The position numbers and the translations under genes were made by a program. Below are positions 8,227-17,187 of a DNA stretch of 64,000 nt, in pieces. The DNA is from Cellvibrio sp. pealriver. Its GTDB lineage: Bacteria; Pseudomonadota; Gammaproteobacteria; Pseudomonadales; Cellvibrionaceae. Below the pieces are notes generated by a model that had not been told where the DNA came from, did no database searches, and saw nothing but the letters and a program-made list of their open reading frames with translations. The stretch lies in contig NZ_KQ236688.1 in the NCBI RefSeq assembly GCF_001183545.1, positions 3,670,395 through 3,734,394 on the forward strand, in the 5' to 3' direction. Every line of letters begins with the position of its first letter. Position 1 is the stretch's first letter.

Positions 8227-9453
8227 GTGTTACGGAAAAAGGTTTTATGGATTTCGCATTTTTTACCATTTCCGGTAAAGAGCGGTGCCCAAATGAGAAG
8301 TTTCAATTTAATGAAGCAGTTGGCTATTTATCATGATGTGAATGTTGTATGTGTCGTTCAGGAGTCGGTGGTAAAGAATTACTTTCCCTCTCTGGAGGAG
8401 GCGATAGAAAAAGCGACTCCCGCATTTTTGTCTTTTTGTCAGAGCGTCAGCTTTGTATCCATTAGAAGCCAGCGCCGATACGAAAAAAAAGCTAATCTCA
8501 TAAAATCTTTATTCTCAACAAAAAGCTATGCAGCATCTCGGTTAGAAAATAAAGTTACTCGAGATGCTATTAAAAAAGCTGTGATGAATGTGAAACCGGA
8601 TGTAATCCATTTAGATACAGTTGCCGCAGGGGTTTATTTGCCGTTATTCGAAGATATAGATTTGGTCTTAAATCACCATAATATCGAATCTGAAATGATG
8701 CTACGAAGGGCGAGAGAAGCTTCAAATTTTTTACTAAAAACGATTTGCTATTTGGATGGCTTTAAAATTCGCATGTTGGAAAAAAAACTTTTTTCAAAAG
8801 TGAAGAATCATCTTGTTTGCTCTGATCTTGATAAGATGCGCTTCTTAAGCCTTTTTCAAGGGGCAAATATCTTTGTTGTTCCGAACGGAATCGATTGCAC
8901 ATTGCCTTCTATAGATAGATCACCTGTTCATGGAAAGTTGCTATTTATTGGTGGGCTTGATTGGTATCCAAATTCGGATGCGATGCGCTTCTTTCTAAAA
9001 TCAGTTTGGCCCGACCTAAACAAGATAATGCCTGAGGTTACTCTCGATATTGTAGGGAAGTGCCCCCCTAGTGACCTAATTGAAATTGCAAGTGCCTACA
9101 CCAATGTAAAGCTTCACGGGTTTGTTGATGATATATCCGGTTTTTATAAAGAGGCATGGATATATATATGCCCTATAATGGATGGTGGCGGCACAAAGCT
9201 AAAGGTGCTAGACGCAATGGCCAATGGGGTATTATTAGTTGCTCATCCGATAGCAATGGAAGGTATAGATGCTGTTCCTGATGAGCATTTTAAGTTAGCT
9301 GATAGCGCACATGAGTTTGTTGCTGCTATTTCCGCTATTAAAAATACAACTGCAAATCAAATAAAAAGTATAGAGCATGCTGCGAAGACGCTCATACAGG
9401 AAAAATACGACTATGAAAAAATTGGTAAAGTGCTTAGCTCTGCCTATTTGTAG
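8227..9453 (+). CDS. Glycosyltransferase family 4 (PEP-CTERM-associated sugar transferase type)
   Basis: 408 residues from a GTG at 8227 with GAGG about 8 bases upstream. The N-terminal ISHFLPFPVKSGAQMRSFN resembles the opening of the Stp1 group of glycosyltransferases associated with exosortase/PEP-CTERM loci. The C-terminal half has VPNGID and PIMDGGGTKLKVLDAMANG, the GT-B nucleotide-sugar pocket with the region of the E-x7-E motif altered to K-x-D. It is cytosolic and presumably adds a sugar to the lipid-linked intermediate. Its last 20 bases overlap the convergent CapA-like gene. Assignment to GT4 is firm; the Stp1 subgroup is a resemblance only. Confidence 0.82.
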   Translation: MLRKKVLWISHFLPFPVKSGAQMRSFNLMKQLAIYHDVNVVCVVQESVVKNYFPSLEEAIEKATPAFLSFCQSVSFVSIRSQRRYEKKANLIKSLFSTKSYAASRLENKVTRDAIKKAVMNVKPDVIHLDTVAAGVYLPLFEDIDLVLNHHNIESEMMLRRAREASNFLLKTICYLDGFKIRMLEKKLFSKVKNHLVCSDLDKMRFLSLFQGANIFVVPNGIDCTLPSIDRSPVHGKLLFIGGLDWYPNSDAMRFFLKSVWPDLNKIMPEVTLDIVGKCPPSDLIEIASAYTNVKLHGFVDDISGFYKEAWIYICPIMDGGGTKLKVLDAMANGVLLVAHPIAMEGIDAVPDEHFKLADSAHEFVAAISAIKNTTANQIKSIEHAAKTLIQEKYDYEKIGKVLSSAYL

Positions 9454-10450
9454 CTTTTTTTTGACCTAGAATTTTTCTTTTGAAAAAAATAGCTTTTAAT
9501 CGAGTATTTCCCTTGAAAATGTTCCGTAAATGATAGAGTACTTTTCTTATCTGTTGATTCTTGATTGAAGAGCCTAGATTGTAAAGAGTAAAAGAACCAT
9601 CAATTTTGACTGGGTTTTCTACAGGAGTTGGAACCGCACCATCGTGCATAATTTCTATGGGCCAAACTTTAGTTTCAAGCTTTTTGTCTGGCCCTATGTT
9701 TACCTCAAGTATCCCGCTCTTCAATAATCTTTGATCCCAGCACAGATCAAAGACGAAGTTACCCAGTGAATATGCGCAAACAAAGTTATCTTCTGCTTCG
9801 ATCTCATAAAAGAGGTGAGGATGACTCCCCACTACGATTCTTACCCCAGCATCTTTCAATTTTTTTGCAAGCTCTCTTTGATATGGAAGGGGGGATGTTG
9901 ACTCTTCAAGCCCCCAATGAAGCATAACGATTAAGTGATCTACAGATGAAACAGATGCTCTCACAAGTTCAATAAAGGCTTCATCCAATCTTTGGTAAAG
10001 ATTTTGTTTTTTGTCTGTGTTGTCTGGTACATCAGATGCTGCGAGAAAACCTATTTTGATTCCTTGATGCACATAGATTGTTGGCTGTGCTCCGTTAAGT
10101 CCTGTGTAGGTTAAACCGTGACTTTCAAGAATTTGCAGGTTTTCTTTGAATGATTCTACGCCATGTTGCACTGAGTGATTATTTGCAACTTGTAAAACTT
10201 TAATGTTATGTTTTTTAAGAAGGTTTGCAGTGCTTGGAGCAGCTCTTAGAACAACACTTTCTGGCTCGTTGGGATTAAGTCCTATAGAGCAAATTGAGGC
10301 TTCGAGATTGCCGGCAATCAGATCGGCTTGTTTAAAAATGTGTTCTACATGTGAAAACAAATCTTTTGTTTTAGCAAACGTGCCTGGGCCATTCCCAAAG
10401 TTTGTATAATATTCACCTAAATTTATGTCGCCCACGAACATAAGTTTCAC
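9434..10450 (-). CDS. CapA-like metallophosphatase superfamily protein
   Basis: 338 residues. MKLMFVGDINLG, AGNLEASI, VANNHSVQHG, LHWGLEES, VVGSHPHLF and YSLGNFVFD appear in the order of the metal-binding motifs of the CapA/PgsA family, calcineurin-like phosphoesterases found with poly-gamma-glutamate and capsule synthesis. No signal peptide or membrane anchor is seen, unlike Bacillus PgsA, so it is probably cytoplasmic. It is the last gene of the minus-strand operon starting at 17038, 21 bases after a CapK-like ligase. The pairing of CapA-like and CapK-like proteins hints at an amide or acyl modification of the polymer. Its 3' end overlaps the plus-strand glycosyltransferase. Confidence 0.82.
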   Translation of the reverse strand: MKLMFVGDINLGEYYTNFGNGPGTFAKTKDLFSHVEHIFKQADLIAGNLEASICSIGLNPNEPESVVLRAAPSTANLLKKHNIKVLQVANNHSVQHGVESFKENLQILESHGLTYTGLNGAQPTIYVHQGIKIGFLAASDVPDNTDKKQNLYQRLDEAFIELVRASVSSVDHLIVMLHWGLEESTSPLPYQRELAKKLKDAGVRIVVGSHPHLFYEIEAEDNFVCAYSLGNFVFDLCWDQRLLKSGILEVNIGPDKKLETKVWPIEIMHDGAVPTPVENPVKIDGSFTLYNLGSSIKNQQIRKVLYHLRNIFKGNTRLKAIFFKRKILGQKKATNRQS

Positions 10451-10471
10451 TGTTTTATCTCCAAATACGTT

Positions 10472-11809
10472 TTACTTTTTGATCTTGGATACTACGCTTT
10501 TAAACTTGCCGTTCGAGCCCTTTTCGATTTTTTCTACATATTCGATTTTTACATCAATTGAAGAGCTGGTTCTCTCTTTTATGTTTTGTATTAATAAGTC
10601 CGCTCTAAATGCAATTGAGTTTTCATGATTTAATACAACAAAAACAGTTATTTCATGAAAGGATTCCTGAACAATTTGTGCATTAGCTATACCGTCTATA
10701 CCCTTAAATGCTGGATCCATTCTTCCGACTTTTCTACCTTCGGGTGTAATTATTATGTCGTCAAGCCGACCATCTATAGAGGTAAAAACATAGTTACCCT
10801 CTGTAGTCTCCTTACAGACAATATCACCGATCTTATAGCGCAACAATGGCATACCAAAATTAAGTAATCCCGTTGTAATCACTTCGTAATAGGTATCGAA
10901 AACATTCTTCGTTTCAATAACCGAAAATCTCGGGTTTGCGTAATACTTATCTCCTGATGAAAAAGCATTGATTGCCATTTCAGTGCAACCGTAATGATCA
11001 AGTACTTTTGTTTCGAATGTGCTTTCTATCAGTGTCCTTGCTTCGTTACTGAGATTTTCTGAAGACGTTAAGACAACTTTAGGTTTGAAATCGAATTTAA
11101 GGCCACGATAATTTGCTAGCTTGATAAGCTCAACTATTGCGGATGGATAAGTATCAATGAACTCCGGTTTCCATGAATTTAATGCATCAACATAATACTT
11201 AATGTTTTCATCTGATATGAAATAGGACGATATATACTGAGTCTTATTAAAAAAGTCGTATCTATCAGGGTGCGTTTTGGGTGACTTGTAAAGGATTCTG
11301 CCTGCAAGTGTCGTACTTTTTGAGCGATAGTGACATCCAAACTGCTTCAATGCTGCATTATAAATCGCATAGTTTATTCTTCTGGACTCGTCCGTATACT
11401 TAATGGATAGCGGTGTACCACTGCTCCCACTGGTGTTGGCGGTTTTTAATTGATGTCGAACACCTTCTTGATTAGATATAAACTCATCTTTGTTCGCTAA
11501 AATATCGGCCTTTGTTATGATAGGTAAAATATTGTTAATGTCAGTTGGAAGTATTTTGGATGTATCTACGTTGCGTAAGTATTTCTGATAGAAAGGTACA
11601 TGATGCTTGCAATAACTAATAAGTTCCCTCAGTCGAGCTGCCTGCGCAGCAAAATCTTCAGGTGTAAAGTTGTTTAACAGAATTAAGTCACCCTCGTATT
11701 CCTTCGGAATATTGCCAGAAAATCTCTCTTTGTATAACTTCGCACCGAAAATACTTAATGACATATTTTGTGCTGTTCGAGGAAGATTTAAATAGATGTT
11801 TTGTAGCAT
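10472..11809 (-). CDS. CapK / phenylacetate-CoA-ligase-like AMP-forming enzyme
   Basis: 445 residues. NTSGSSGTPLSIKYT (about 125-139) is the P-loop of the ANL adenylating superfamily. LDHYGCTEMAINAF is the A5-type motif and YKIGDIVCKE with IDGRLDDIIITPEGRKV is the hinge and C-terminal subdomain. The overall layout is that of the CapK / coenzyme F390 synthetase / PaaK group. Such enzymes activate a carboxylic acid as an acyl-adenylate, then pass it to CoA or an amine. In this locus it could prepare an acyl or amino-acid substituent for the polysaccharide. It lies about 90 bases downstream of the ABC transporter on the same strand. The substrate is not deducible. Confidence 0.82.
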   Translation of the reverse strand: MLQNIYLNLPRTAQNMSLSIFGAKLYKERFSGNIPKEYEGDLILLNNFTPEDFAAQAARLRELISYCKHHVPFYQKYLRNVDTSKILPTDINNILPIITKADILANKDEFISNQEGVRHQLKTANTSGSSGTPLSIKYTDESRRINYAIYNAALKQFGCHYRSKSTTLAGRILYKSPKTHPDRYDFFNKTQYISSYFISDENIKYYVDALNSWKPEFIDTYPSAIVELIKLANYRGLKFDFKPKVVLTSSENLSNEARTLIESTFETKVLDHYGCTEMAINAFSSGDKYYANPRFSVIETKNVFDTYYEVITTGLLNFGMPLLRYKIGDIVCKETTEGNYVFTSIDGRLDDIIITPEGRKVGRMDPAFKGIDGIANAQIVQESFHEITVFVVLNHENSIAFRADLLIQNIKERTSSSIDVKIEYVEKIEKGSNGKFKSVVSKIKK

Positions 11810-11900
11810 ATGAAATCCTTACTATTCACAATTCAGAGTGTCGCGTTGCATCAATCTAGCTAATATGCCGCTCTGACTAGTAGCAATTTTGGTGGTAATG

Positions 11901-13697
11901 CTAAATCATAAATCCTTTTTCAATCATTGATTTGAAATACTCATTTTCTGCAAACAGTTGCTCATAAGAGCCGTCCGCAATCAATTTACCTTCTGCAATA
12001 ACAGAAATTTTGTCTGAAAGTTTGATTGCTGCAGGTCGGTGCGAAATGACAATAATCAGCACTTCTTTTTTGAGCTCATTTAAAAGATTCATCAAGTCGT
12101 GTTCTGATTCTATGTCAAGCGCGCTGGTTGGTTCATCCAGTACTAGCACTTTATTGTTGCGGTAGAGCGCTCTGGCAATTCCTATACGCTGACGTTGGCC
12201 GCCACTCAGTAGTTTTCCATCTTGGCCAAGGCCTGTTGCTAACCCTTGCGGTAACTTTTCAACAAACTCCATTGCATTAGCGTGAATGAGTGCTTGTTTG
12301 ACCTTTTCCAGATCTATATCTTGTTTATCCACGCCGAAAGCGACGTTAGCAATAACATTATCGTCCAGAATAAAAATGTGCTGGGGTACATATCCAATCG
12401 TTGCTTGGTAGGCGGGCAATAGTTCTCCTTGAATATTGTGATCCCCTGCTTTTATTTGTCCGCTAATTGGTGGAAGCAATCCAAGAATAATATCAGCCAG
12501 TGTGGATTTTCCAGAACCTGATGGCCCTGCAATCGTATTTAATTTTCCTTGTATAAAATTGATTGATACATCGTCCAGCGCGAGATTGTTAGTATTTGGG
12601 TATTGATAAGAAATATTTTCTAATATTATTGAACTAACATTTTTCATTGGCTCTGCTTTTGTCTGAATGTTTTTTTCAACTATCACATCCAAATAAGACT
12701 TCAATTTCAGTACTACGCTGCCATTCGCACTCATACTTGAGATTGATTTATATATCTGTTGCATTGTGGGTAACAATTTATAACCTGCAATGGCGTAAAT
12801 ACTCAAAATTGAAACTACGCTGTCGCTATTGCTACTGGACAATACCAAAATAGCGAATAACAGAATTGCACTGAAAGAAATGGTTTCTATGGCAAATCTT
12901 GGAAGGTCGCCGGAAAGTGCAATATATGCAGTTGAATCGAGGCCGCGTCGATTAATGGTGCGATAGTTTTCAGTATATTTACTTTCGAGATTATTGAGTT
13001 TTATATCTTTTATGCCAATAAATGATTCAGATAATATGGCCTGAACTAAACGGTTGCGCTCAGTAATGATCTCGCCGTGCTTGGCGAGAGACTTTTTAAT
13101 GATCCAGTAAGTTCCCAAGTAGGCTCCACCAATAAGCAGTGCTGATCCAATAGCAATAATAGGATCAAGAAACAAAAGGCCGACGAGAATAATAAGAGCG
13201 ACAAATGCCTGGCTGCACATAATTAAATAGGGTTGTAGAACCATATAAATAAAGCGAGGTGCATCTGCAGAAATGGTCGAGATGAGTTTGTTATAGTTGG
13301 TAGATTTATGAAATAAATAATCTCGGTTGATAAATTTTTCGAAGATCTTAAATTGAAAATCACTGCCTAAGCGAATAGAAAAGCGTAGTTGAACCCAGAG
13401 CGTAAATGCGCTGATACCATTCGAAACAACAATCATTGCGATCGATAACAAGGCGAAGCCGAGAATAAATTCACTATCAGACGTAAAATTACCAATATCA
13501 TAAATAGTGGACAGTACTTTATTGGTGTGTATGGTTTCCGGATTTGAAATAATGCCAACGAAAGGGGCTACGCTAGCTACCCCCACTACCTGCACTATTG
13601 CAGAGAATGCAAAAAATAACTGCAGTAGCAGCATCTTTGTTTTTTCTTCTCTGCTCAGAACGGCGTAAATACTGCGGATGATGCTTAGGATGTACAT
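11901..13697 (-). CDS. ABC transporter, fused permease-ATPase (MsbA/PglK-like)
   Basis: 598 residues: about six membrane helices in residues 1-320, then a nucleotide-binding domain with Walker A GPSGSGKST (391-399), signature LSGGQRQRIG (497-506), Walker B VLVLDEPTSALD (517-528) and the switch His in VISHRP. This is the type-IV exporter layout working as a homodimer, as in MsbA (lipid A) and PglK (lipid-linked oligosaccharide). No Wzx-type flippase is visible in the locus, so this protein may flip the lipid-linked repeat unit; that is inference. It is embedded between a glycosyltransferase 29 bases upstream and a CapK-like ligase. Confidence 0.88.
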   Translation of the reverse strand: MYILSIIRSIYAVLSREEKTKMLLLQLFFAFSAIVQVVGVASVAPFVGIISNPETIHTNKVLSTIYDIGNFTSDSEFILGFALLSIAMIVVSNGISAFTLWVQLRFSIRLGSDFQFKIFEKFINRDYLFHKSTNYNKLISTISADAPRFIYMVLQPYLIMCSQAFVALIILVGLLFLDPIIAIGSALLIGGAYLGTYWIIKKSLAKHGEIITERNRLVQAILSESFIGIKDIKLNNLESKYTENYRTINRRGLDSTAYIALSGDLPRFAIETISFSAILLFAILVLSSSNSDSVVSILSIYAIAGYKLLPTMQQIYKSISSMSANGSVVLKLKSYLDVIVEKNIQTKAEPMKNVSSIILENISYQYPNTNNLALDDVSINFIQGKLNTIAGPSGSGKSTLADIILGLLPPISGQIKAGDHNIQGELLPAYQATIGYVPQHIFILDDNVIANVAFGVDKQDIDLEKVKQALIHANAMEFVEKLPQGLATGLGQDGKLLSGGQRQRIGIARALYRNNKVLVLDEPTSALDIESEHDLMNLLNELKKEVLIIVISHRPAAIKLSDKISVIAEGKLIADGSYEQLFAENEYFKSMIEKGFMI

Positions 13698-13726
13698 AGA
13701 CAGTCAGCGTCCATTATGAATATAAA

Positions 13727-14968
13727 TCAATGGGAAATATCGGATTTCTGTTTTTCGAAAGTCGCTATCGCATTGGAATAGATCGTGCGCATTTTCTGCT
13801 GAATAAGCTCAGCTCCCCAGTTTTTATAAGCATGCTCTTTACCTGCTTGTGCAAGTGCTTTTGCATCTATGCTGCCTTCTGCAATCTGGTTAAGCAGGTT
13901 AACCAATTCGTCAGTGTCTCCTGGGGGATATAATAATCCTGTTTTTTGGTGAATAACTGCTTCTGATGTTCCTCCTGTATCGGAAGTGACAGTGAGCACA
14001 CCTAATTGCATCGCTTCTATAAGAGATCCGCCCAATGCTTCAAACCATAACGGTGTTTGTAGTGCGATATCAGCGTAGTGCAATAAATGTAAAACATCAT
14101 CTCTGTGACCAACTAGCAGCACTCGATCAGAGAGTTGGTGCTCCTGAATTTTTGCTCTTAATGTTTTTTCATACTCTTCATCGCCTTCAAAGCTGCCGGC
14201 TAATATCAGTGCAATCTTGGGGTGTTTATCTTTAAGCTGGATGATTGCATCGATTGCAATATGTTGACCTTTGTCGTGACAAATACGTGCCGCATGCAGT
14301 ATGACAAGATATCCGTTGGCCTTAAATTCTTGTATAAAATTCAGGTTAGATGCTGTTGTTTTGGCGAGAGTTTTTTCAGAGTCAAAGGGAGAGTGGACGA
14401 CTTGGCATCGATCTCTTGGTAGTGTTTGTAGCAATTCCAGATGCGCTTTCATTAAGTTGGCACTAACAAAAATATAATCATTTGCCCGGCCCAGCATTTT
14501 CCCTTCTGCCCAGCGATAATCATCCAAGTGACGGAAATAGTAAATCAACGCAGCTTTTTTGATTGTGGCTAATCTATAAGGCAGGAAATGAGCTCCTCCA
14601 TTTGCTTGAACTAAGTCGATATTCAAAAACAATGTCTTCATTAGCGTTTGTATAACAACGGAGTATTCGTTGAGTAGATCTAATAGAGCGATAAACTTTA
14701 AACCAAAGAAACGCATTAAGTTATTACTGGTGAGTTCTTTAAGTGCTTTGATATGGGCACTTTTTCGTTGGTAGTTGTAAAACGAAAACACACGCTTCGC
14801 CGTCACATGTCCGGAGAGCGGTTTGTTATATAGATCTTTAAGTGGGTGATAGTTAATGAAAATAAATTGGAATTCTTGCAGTTCATTGGCAAGATCTACC
14901 GCTCTTGCAATTGAGCCGCCCGATGTTTCAACCTGATCAAAAATAAGAATTGTTTTTTTATTCATCAT
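13727..14968 (-). CDS. Glycosyltransferase family 4
   Basis: 413 residues. ILIFDQVETSGGSIARAVD is the N-terminal glycine-bearing acceptor loop. YLVILHAARICHDKGQHIAI and FEALGGSLIEAMQLGVL form the GT-B C-terminal domain with an E-x7-E motif. There is no membrane segment. The start overlaps the end of the preceding glycosyltransferase by 11 bases, so translation is coupled. Either of two adjacent ATGs (14968 or 14965) could be used. Predicted cytoplasmic addition of one sugar of the repeat unit. Confidence 0.86.
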   Translation of the reverse strand: MMNKKTILIFDQVETSGGSIARAVDLANELQEFQFIFINYHPLKDLYNKPLSGHVTAKRVFSFYNYQRKSAHIKALKELTSNNLMRFFGLKFIALLDLLNEYSVVIQTLMKTLFLNIDLVQANGGAHFLPYRLATIKKAALIYYFRHLDDYRWAEGKMLGRANDYIFVSANLMKAHLELLQTLPRDRCQVVHSPFDSEKTLAKTTASNLNFIQEFKANGYLVILHAARICHDKGQHIAIDAIIQLKDKHPKIALILAGSFEGDEEYEKTLRAKIQEHQLSDRVLLVGHRDDVLHLLHYADIALQTPLWFEALGGSLIEAMQLGVLTVTSDTGGTSEAVIHQKTGLLYPPGDTDELVNLLNQIAEGSIDAKALAQAGKEHAYKNWGAELIQQKMRTIYSNAIATFEKQKSDISH

Positions 14969-16088
14969 TTGCCCCGCCGATGATATTTGCCATCTTTTCT
15001 ATTTGCATTGAAACAGAGAAGTTATTTTCAGCGCGCAATCGGGAGCTTCTGGAGAAGTCCTGTGCGAGCGCAGTGTTGCCGCACAAGGACGTTATTTTTT
15101 TTGCGAGCTCGACATGATTACCGGGGGTAATAAGAAACCCATTTTTATTATCTTCAATGGTTTCAGAGAGACCTTGTAAATTAGAAACGATCAAGGGCAG
15201 TCCGGAAGCCATCATTTCTACACTGGACATGGTGAACGAGTCCCAACCAGTAGAGGCGATAACGCCAATAGTGGAGCTACGCATTAAGGCAGCAATATCG
15301 TTGCGATAGCCGGCAAAAGTAACATGGGCTTCTGCGGCCGTGCCAGTTAACATCTCTGTATACGTATTTGCTTCATCACCTTTGTTGCCGCAGAGTACAA
15401 AGTGAATATTATTCAGCTGGCCTAGGCTGGCTAAGTGAAGAGCAGCCTTGATAATTGTCCTAACACCTTTGCGTTCTTCCATGTGACCGGAATAAAAGAC
15501 AATACGATGATTTTCTGGAATGCCCAGCGTGTGATGCGCATAAAAATTTTTGCCGTAATCAGGGTAAAATTTTTCAGTGTCTACACCTAAATAAAGTACT
15601 CGAGTAGCGCGATTTGGAACGCCCCTGCCGTGAGTGGCTGTATGGCGCATGGCTTCTGATTCAAAAACAAATAAATCCGGTCTATTTTTTCTTAGTAAAA
15701 ACTCTATTTTTTTTAGCCAGAGTTTTAAGCCTGAATTAATCCCACTCATACTGGCACCCCAGTAGGAGATTATTTTTTTCACACCATTATCTTTTAATAA
15801 ATGAATAACGTTAGCTGGATAGCCAAGATCGAATGCAATAACAGTTTGAATATTGTTATTGCGCAAATAAGGAATGAGTGTCTCTGGATTGGGCTTGCGG
15901 TAATCGCAATCGATTTTATTTGATGTTTTACTATCCTTTAATCCATTAAAGGACCAAAAAACACGGTCTTCTGAAAATCCGGCACGTAATGCAGCTTGAT
16001 GAAATACATGTTCCAGTGATGAGATCGCATAGCCGGTGTGTTCCTCGCAGTGGATCATAATCAAAATAGCAGGTGCAGACGCTTTCAT
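14958..16088 (-). CDS. Glycosyltransferase family 4
   Basis: 376 residues from ATG 16088. The frame is open to 16136, but this start is chosen because it forms an ATGA overlap with the stop of the GT2 gene upstream (16085-16087). HCEEHTGYAIS near the N-terminus, then IVFYSGHMEERKGVRTIIKA and TGWDSFTMSSVEMMASGLPL, give a GT-B fold with the donor-binding loop and E-motif region (SSVEMMASG). It belongs to the minus-strand operon 17038 to 9434. Its role is one glycosidic linkage of the exopolysaccharide repeat; donor unknown. Confidence 0.86.
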   Translation of the reverse strand: MKASAPAILIMIHCEEHTGYAISSLEHVFHQAALRAGFSEDRVFWSFNGLKDSKTSNKIDCDYRKPNPETLIPYLRNNNIQTVIAFDLGYPANVIHLLKDNGVKKIISYWGASMSGINSGLKLWLKKIEFLLRKNRPDLFVFESEAMRHTATHGRGVPNRATRVLYLGVDTEKFYPDYGKNFYAHHTLGIPENHRIVFYSGHMEERKGVRTIIKAALHLASLGQLNNIHFVLCGNKGDEANTYTEMLTGTAAEAHVTFAGYRNDIAALMRSSTIGVIASTGWDSFTMSSVEMMASGLPLIVSNLQGLSETIEDNKNGFLITPGNHVELAKKITSLCGNTALAQDFSRSSRLRAENNFSVSMQIEKMANIIGGANDE

Positions 16089-17038
16089 GACGATTTCAGC
16101 CACAGTTTTATCAGGGTGAGATTTTTGCAGATACACAAGTAGTGATAGAAGCGCGCTGCTTTGTCCATTTTTACTAATGCGAATATAAATTTCAGTGAGG
16201 CACTGAAAGAATTGGTTAGTGCGTCAATTAGTAAGCGAACAGGTCTGCCCATCAATTTTTTGCGCGCAGTCAATTTGGCTATATGAAAAGACGAGTGTGC
16301 ACCATCAACAAAGAGTTTTTTAATATTTTCGCTGGTGTATTCGCGCTCTTTGAGTCTGTGGCCTACGCCTGCGGATGGAAAGTAAATTACCTTGTTTTTG
16401 GCCCAAACCATTTTGCGATAGAGCAGAGTTTCTTCACCTGCAGCAAGTTTGCTGCCTTGGCGGCCGAGATTGGGGTCAAATCCTCCCAGTTCAATCAAGA
16501 GCGTTTTTCGCACACAAAAATTTTTTCCATAAAATTCACGGTGAATATCATTTATTTCGAGTAGGCTGTCACCGTAATCCAGCCCTACAAAGCAGGGTGT
16601 ATATTGAGGAAGAAACCACCAAGGTTTTGGTCTATCCCAAATAATACTGATTTTGCTGTAAAGGCAGTCGGGCGATAAGTTACGGATGGTGTTGATATAT
16701 TCTTTCGTCCAATTAGCGGGAATATCTGCATCATCATCAGTAAATAAAATATATTCGCCTTGGGCTTTCTCCAAGCCAGTATTGCGTGCGTGCGAGAGCC
16801 CTTGTTTAGGCTCAAAGTAATAATGAAAATGCGGGTGTCGAGTGGAAAAGTGTTGCGCGATCTGTGCGGTGTGATCCGGCGAATTATTGTCGACAATAAT
16901 TATTTCGATAAGGCCTGGTTCAGGCTGATCCATAGTCGCCAATTGATTCATGGTGATTTCTAATGAATCGGCGTTGTTGTAAGTGCATAGCACTATGCTG
17001 ATAAGCGGTTTCATTTCCCTGGTCGTCTGCGTAGGCAT
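16085..17038 (-). CDS. Glycosyltransferase family 2
   Basis: 317 residues. PLISIVLCTYNNADSLE opens the GT-A fold, EIIIVDNNSPD is the nucleotide-binding strand, and LFTDDDADIP carries the DxD metal motif. GRQGSKLAAGEETLLYRKM resembles the ED-x4-R-type acceptor region in family 2. The C-terminus has hydrophobic stretches that may lie on the membrane. It is the first gene of a six-gene minus-strand operon, coupled to the next gene by ATGA. The start at 17038 is used; a second ATG at 17014 directly after AGGGAA is possible. A sigma-54-like promoter lies 85-100 bases upstream. Confidence 0.87.
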   Translation of the reverse strand: MPTQTTREMKPLISIVLCTYNNADSLEITMNQLATMDQPEPGLIEIIIVDNNSPDHTAQIAQHFSTRHPHFHYYFEPKQGLSHARNTGLEKAQGEYILFTDDDADIPANWTKEYINTIRNLSPDCLYSKISIIWDRPKPWWFLPQYTPCFVGLDYGDSLLEINDIHREFYGKNFCVRKTLLIELGGFDPNLGRQGSKLAAGEETLLYRKMVWAKNKVIYFPSAGVGHRLKEREYTSENIKKLFVDGAHSSFHIAKLTARKKLMGRPVRLLIDALTNSFSASLKFIFALVKMDKAARFYHYLCICKNLTLIKLWLKSS

Positions 17039-17122
17039 TATTGAGTTTTCGCCGTTAATATTTATGCGAAAGTGTTATTTGTGAGGCGGGGAATTCTACC
17101 ACAGGGATTAATAAGAGTTTGT

Positions 17123-17138
17123 TGCAATGCCAAATCCA
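17123..17138 (-). promoter_or_regulatory. Possible sigma-54 promoter of the minus-strand glycosyltransferase operon
   Basis: On the minus strand the site reads TGGATTTGGCATTGCA. The GG and GC dinucleotides are exactly ten bases apart and the -12 box TTGCA is perfect. The -24 box keeps only TGG of TGGCACG, so the match is partial. It lies between the terminator of the PEP-CTERM gene and the GT2 start at 17038. Confidence 0.35.
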
Positions 17139-17146
17139 CACAATAA

Positions 17147-17172
17147 AAAAAGGCACCCAAGGGTGCCTTTTT
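17147..17172 (-). terminator. Intrinsic terminator after the PEP-CTERM gene
   Basis: A 12-bp perfect stem (AAAAAGGCACCC with GGGTGCCTTTTT) with a 2-base AA spacer, followed on the minus strand by a further run of T. It lies 15 bases after the stop of the PEP-CTERM gene, separating that transcript from the glycosyltransferase operon. Confidence 0.88.
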
Positions 17173-17187
17173 CTTCGAAGCAGCTAA

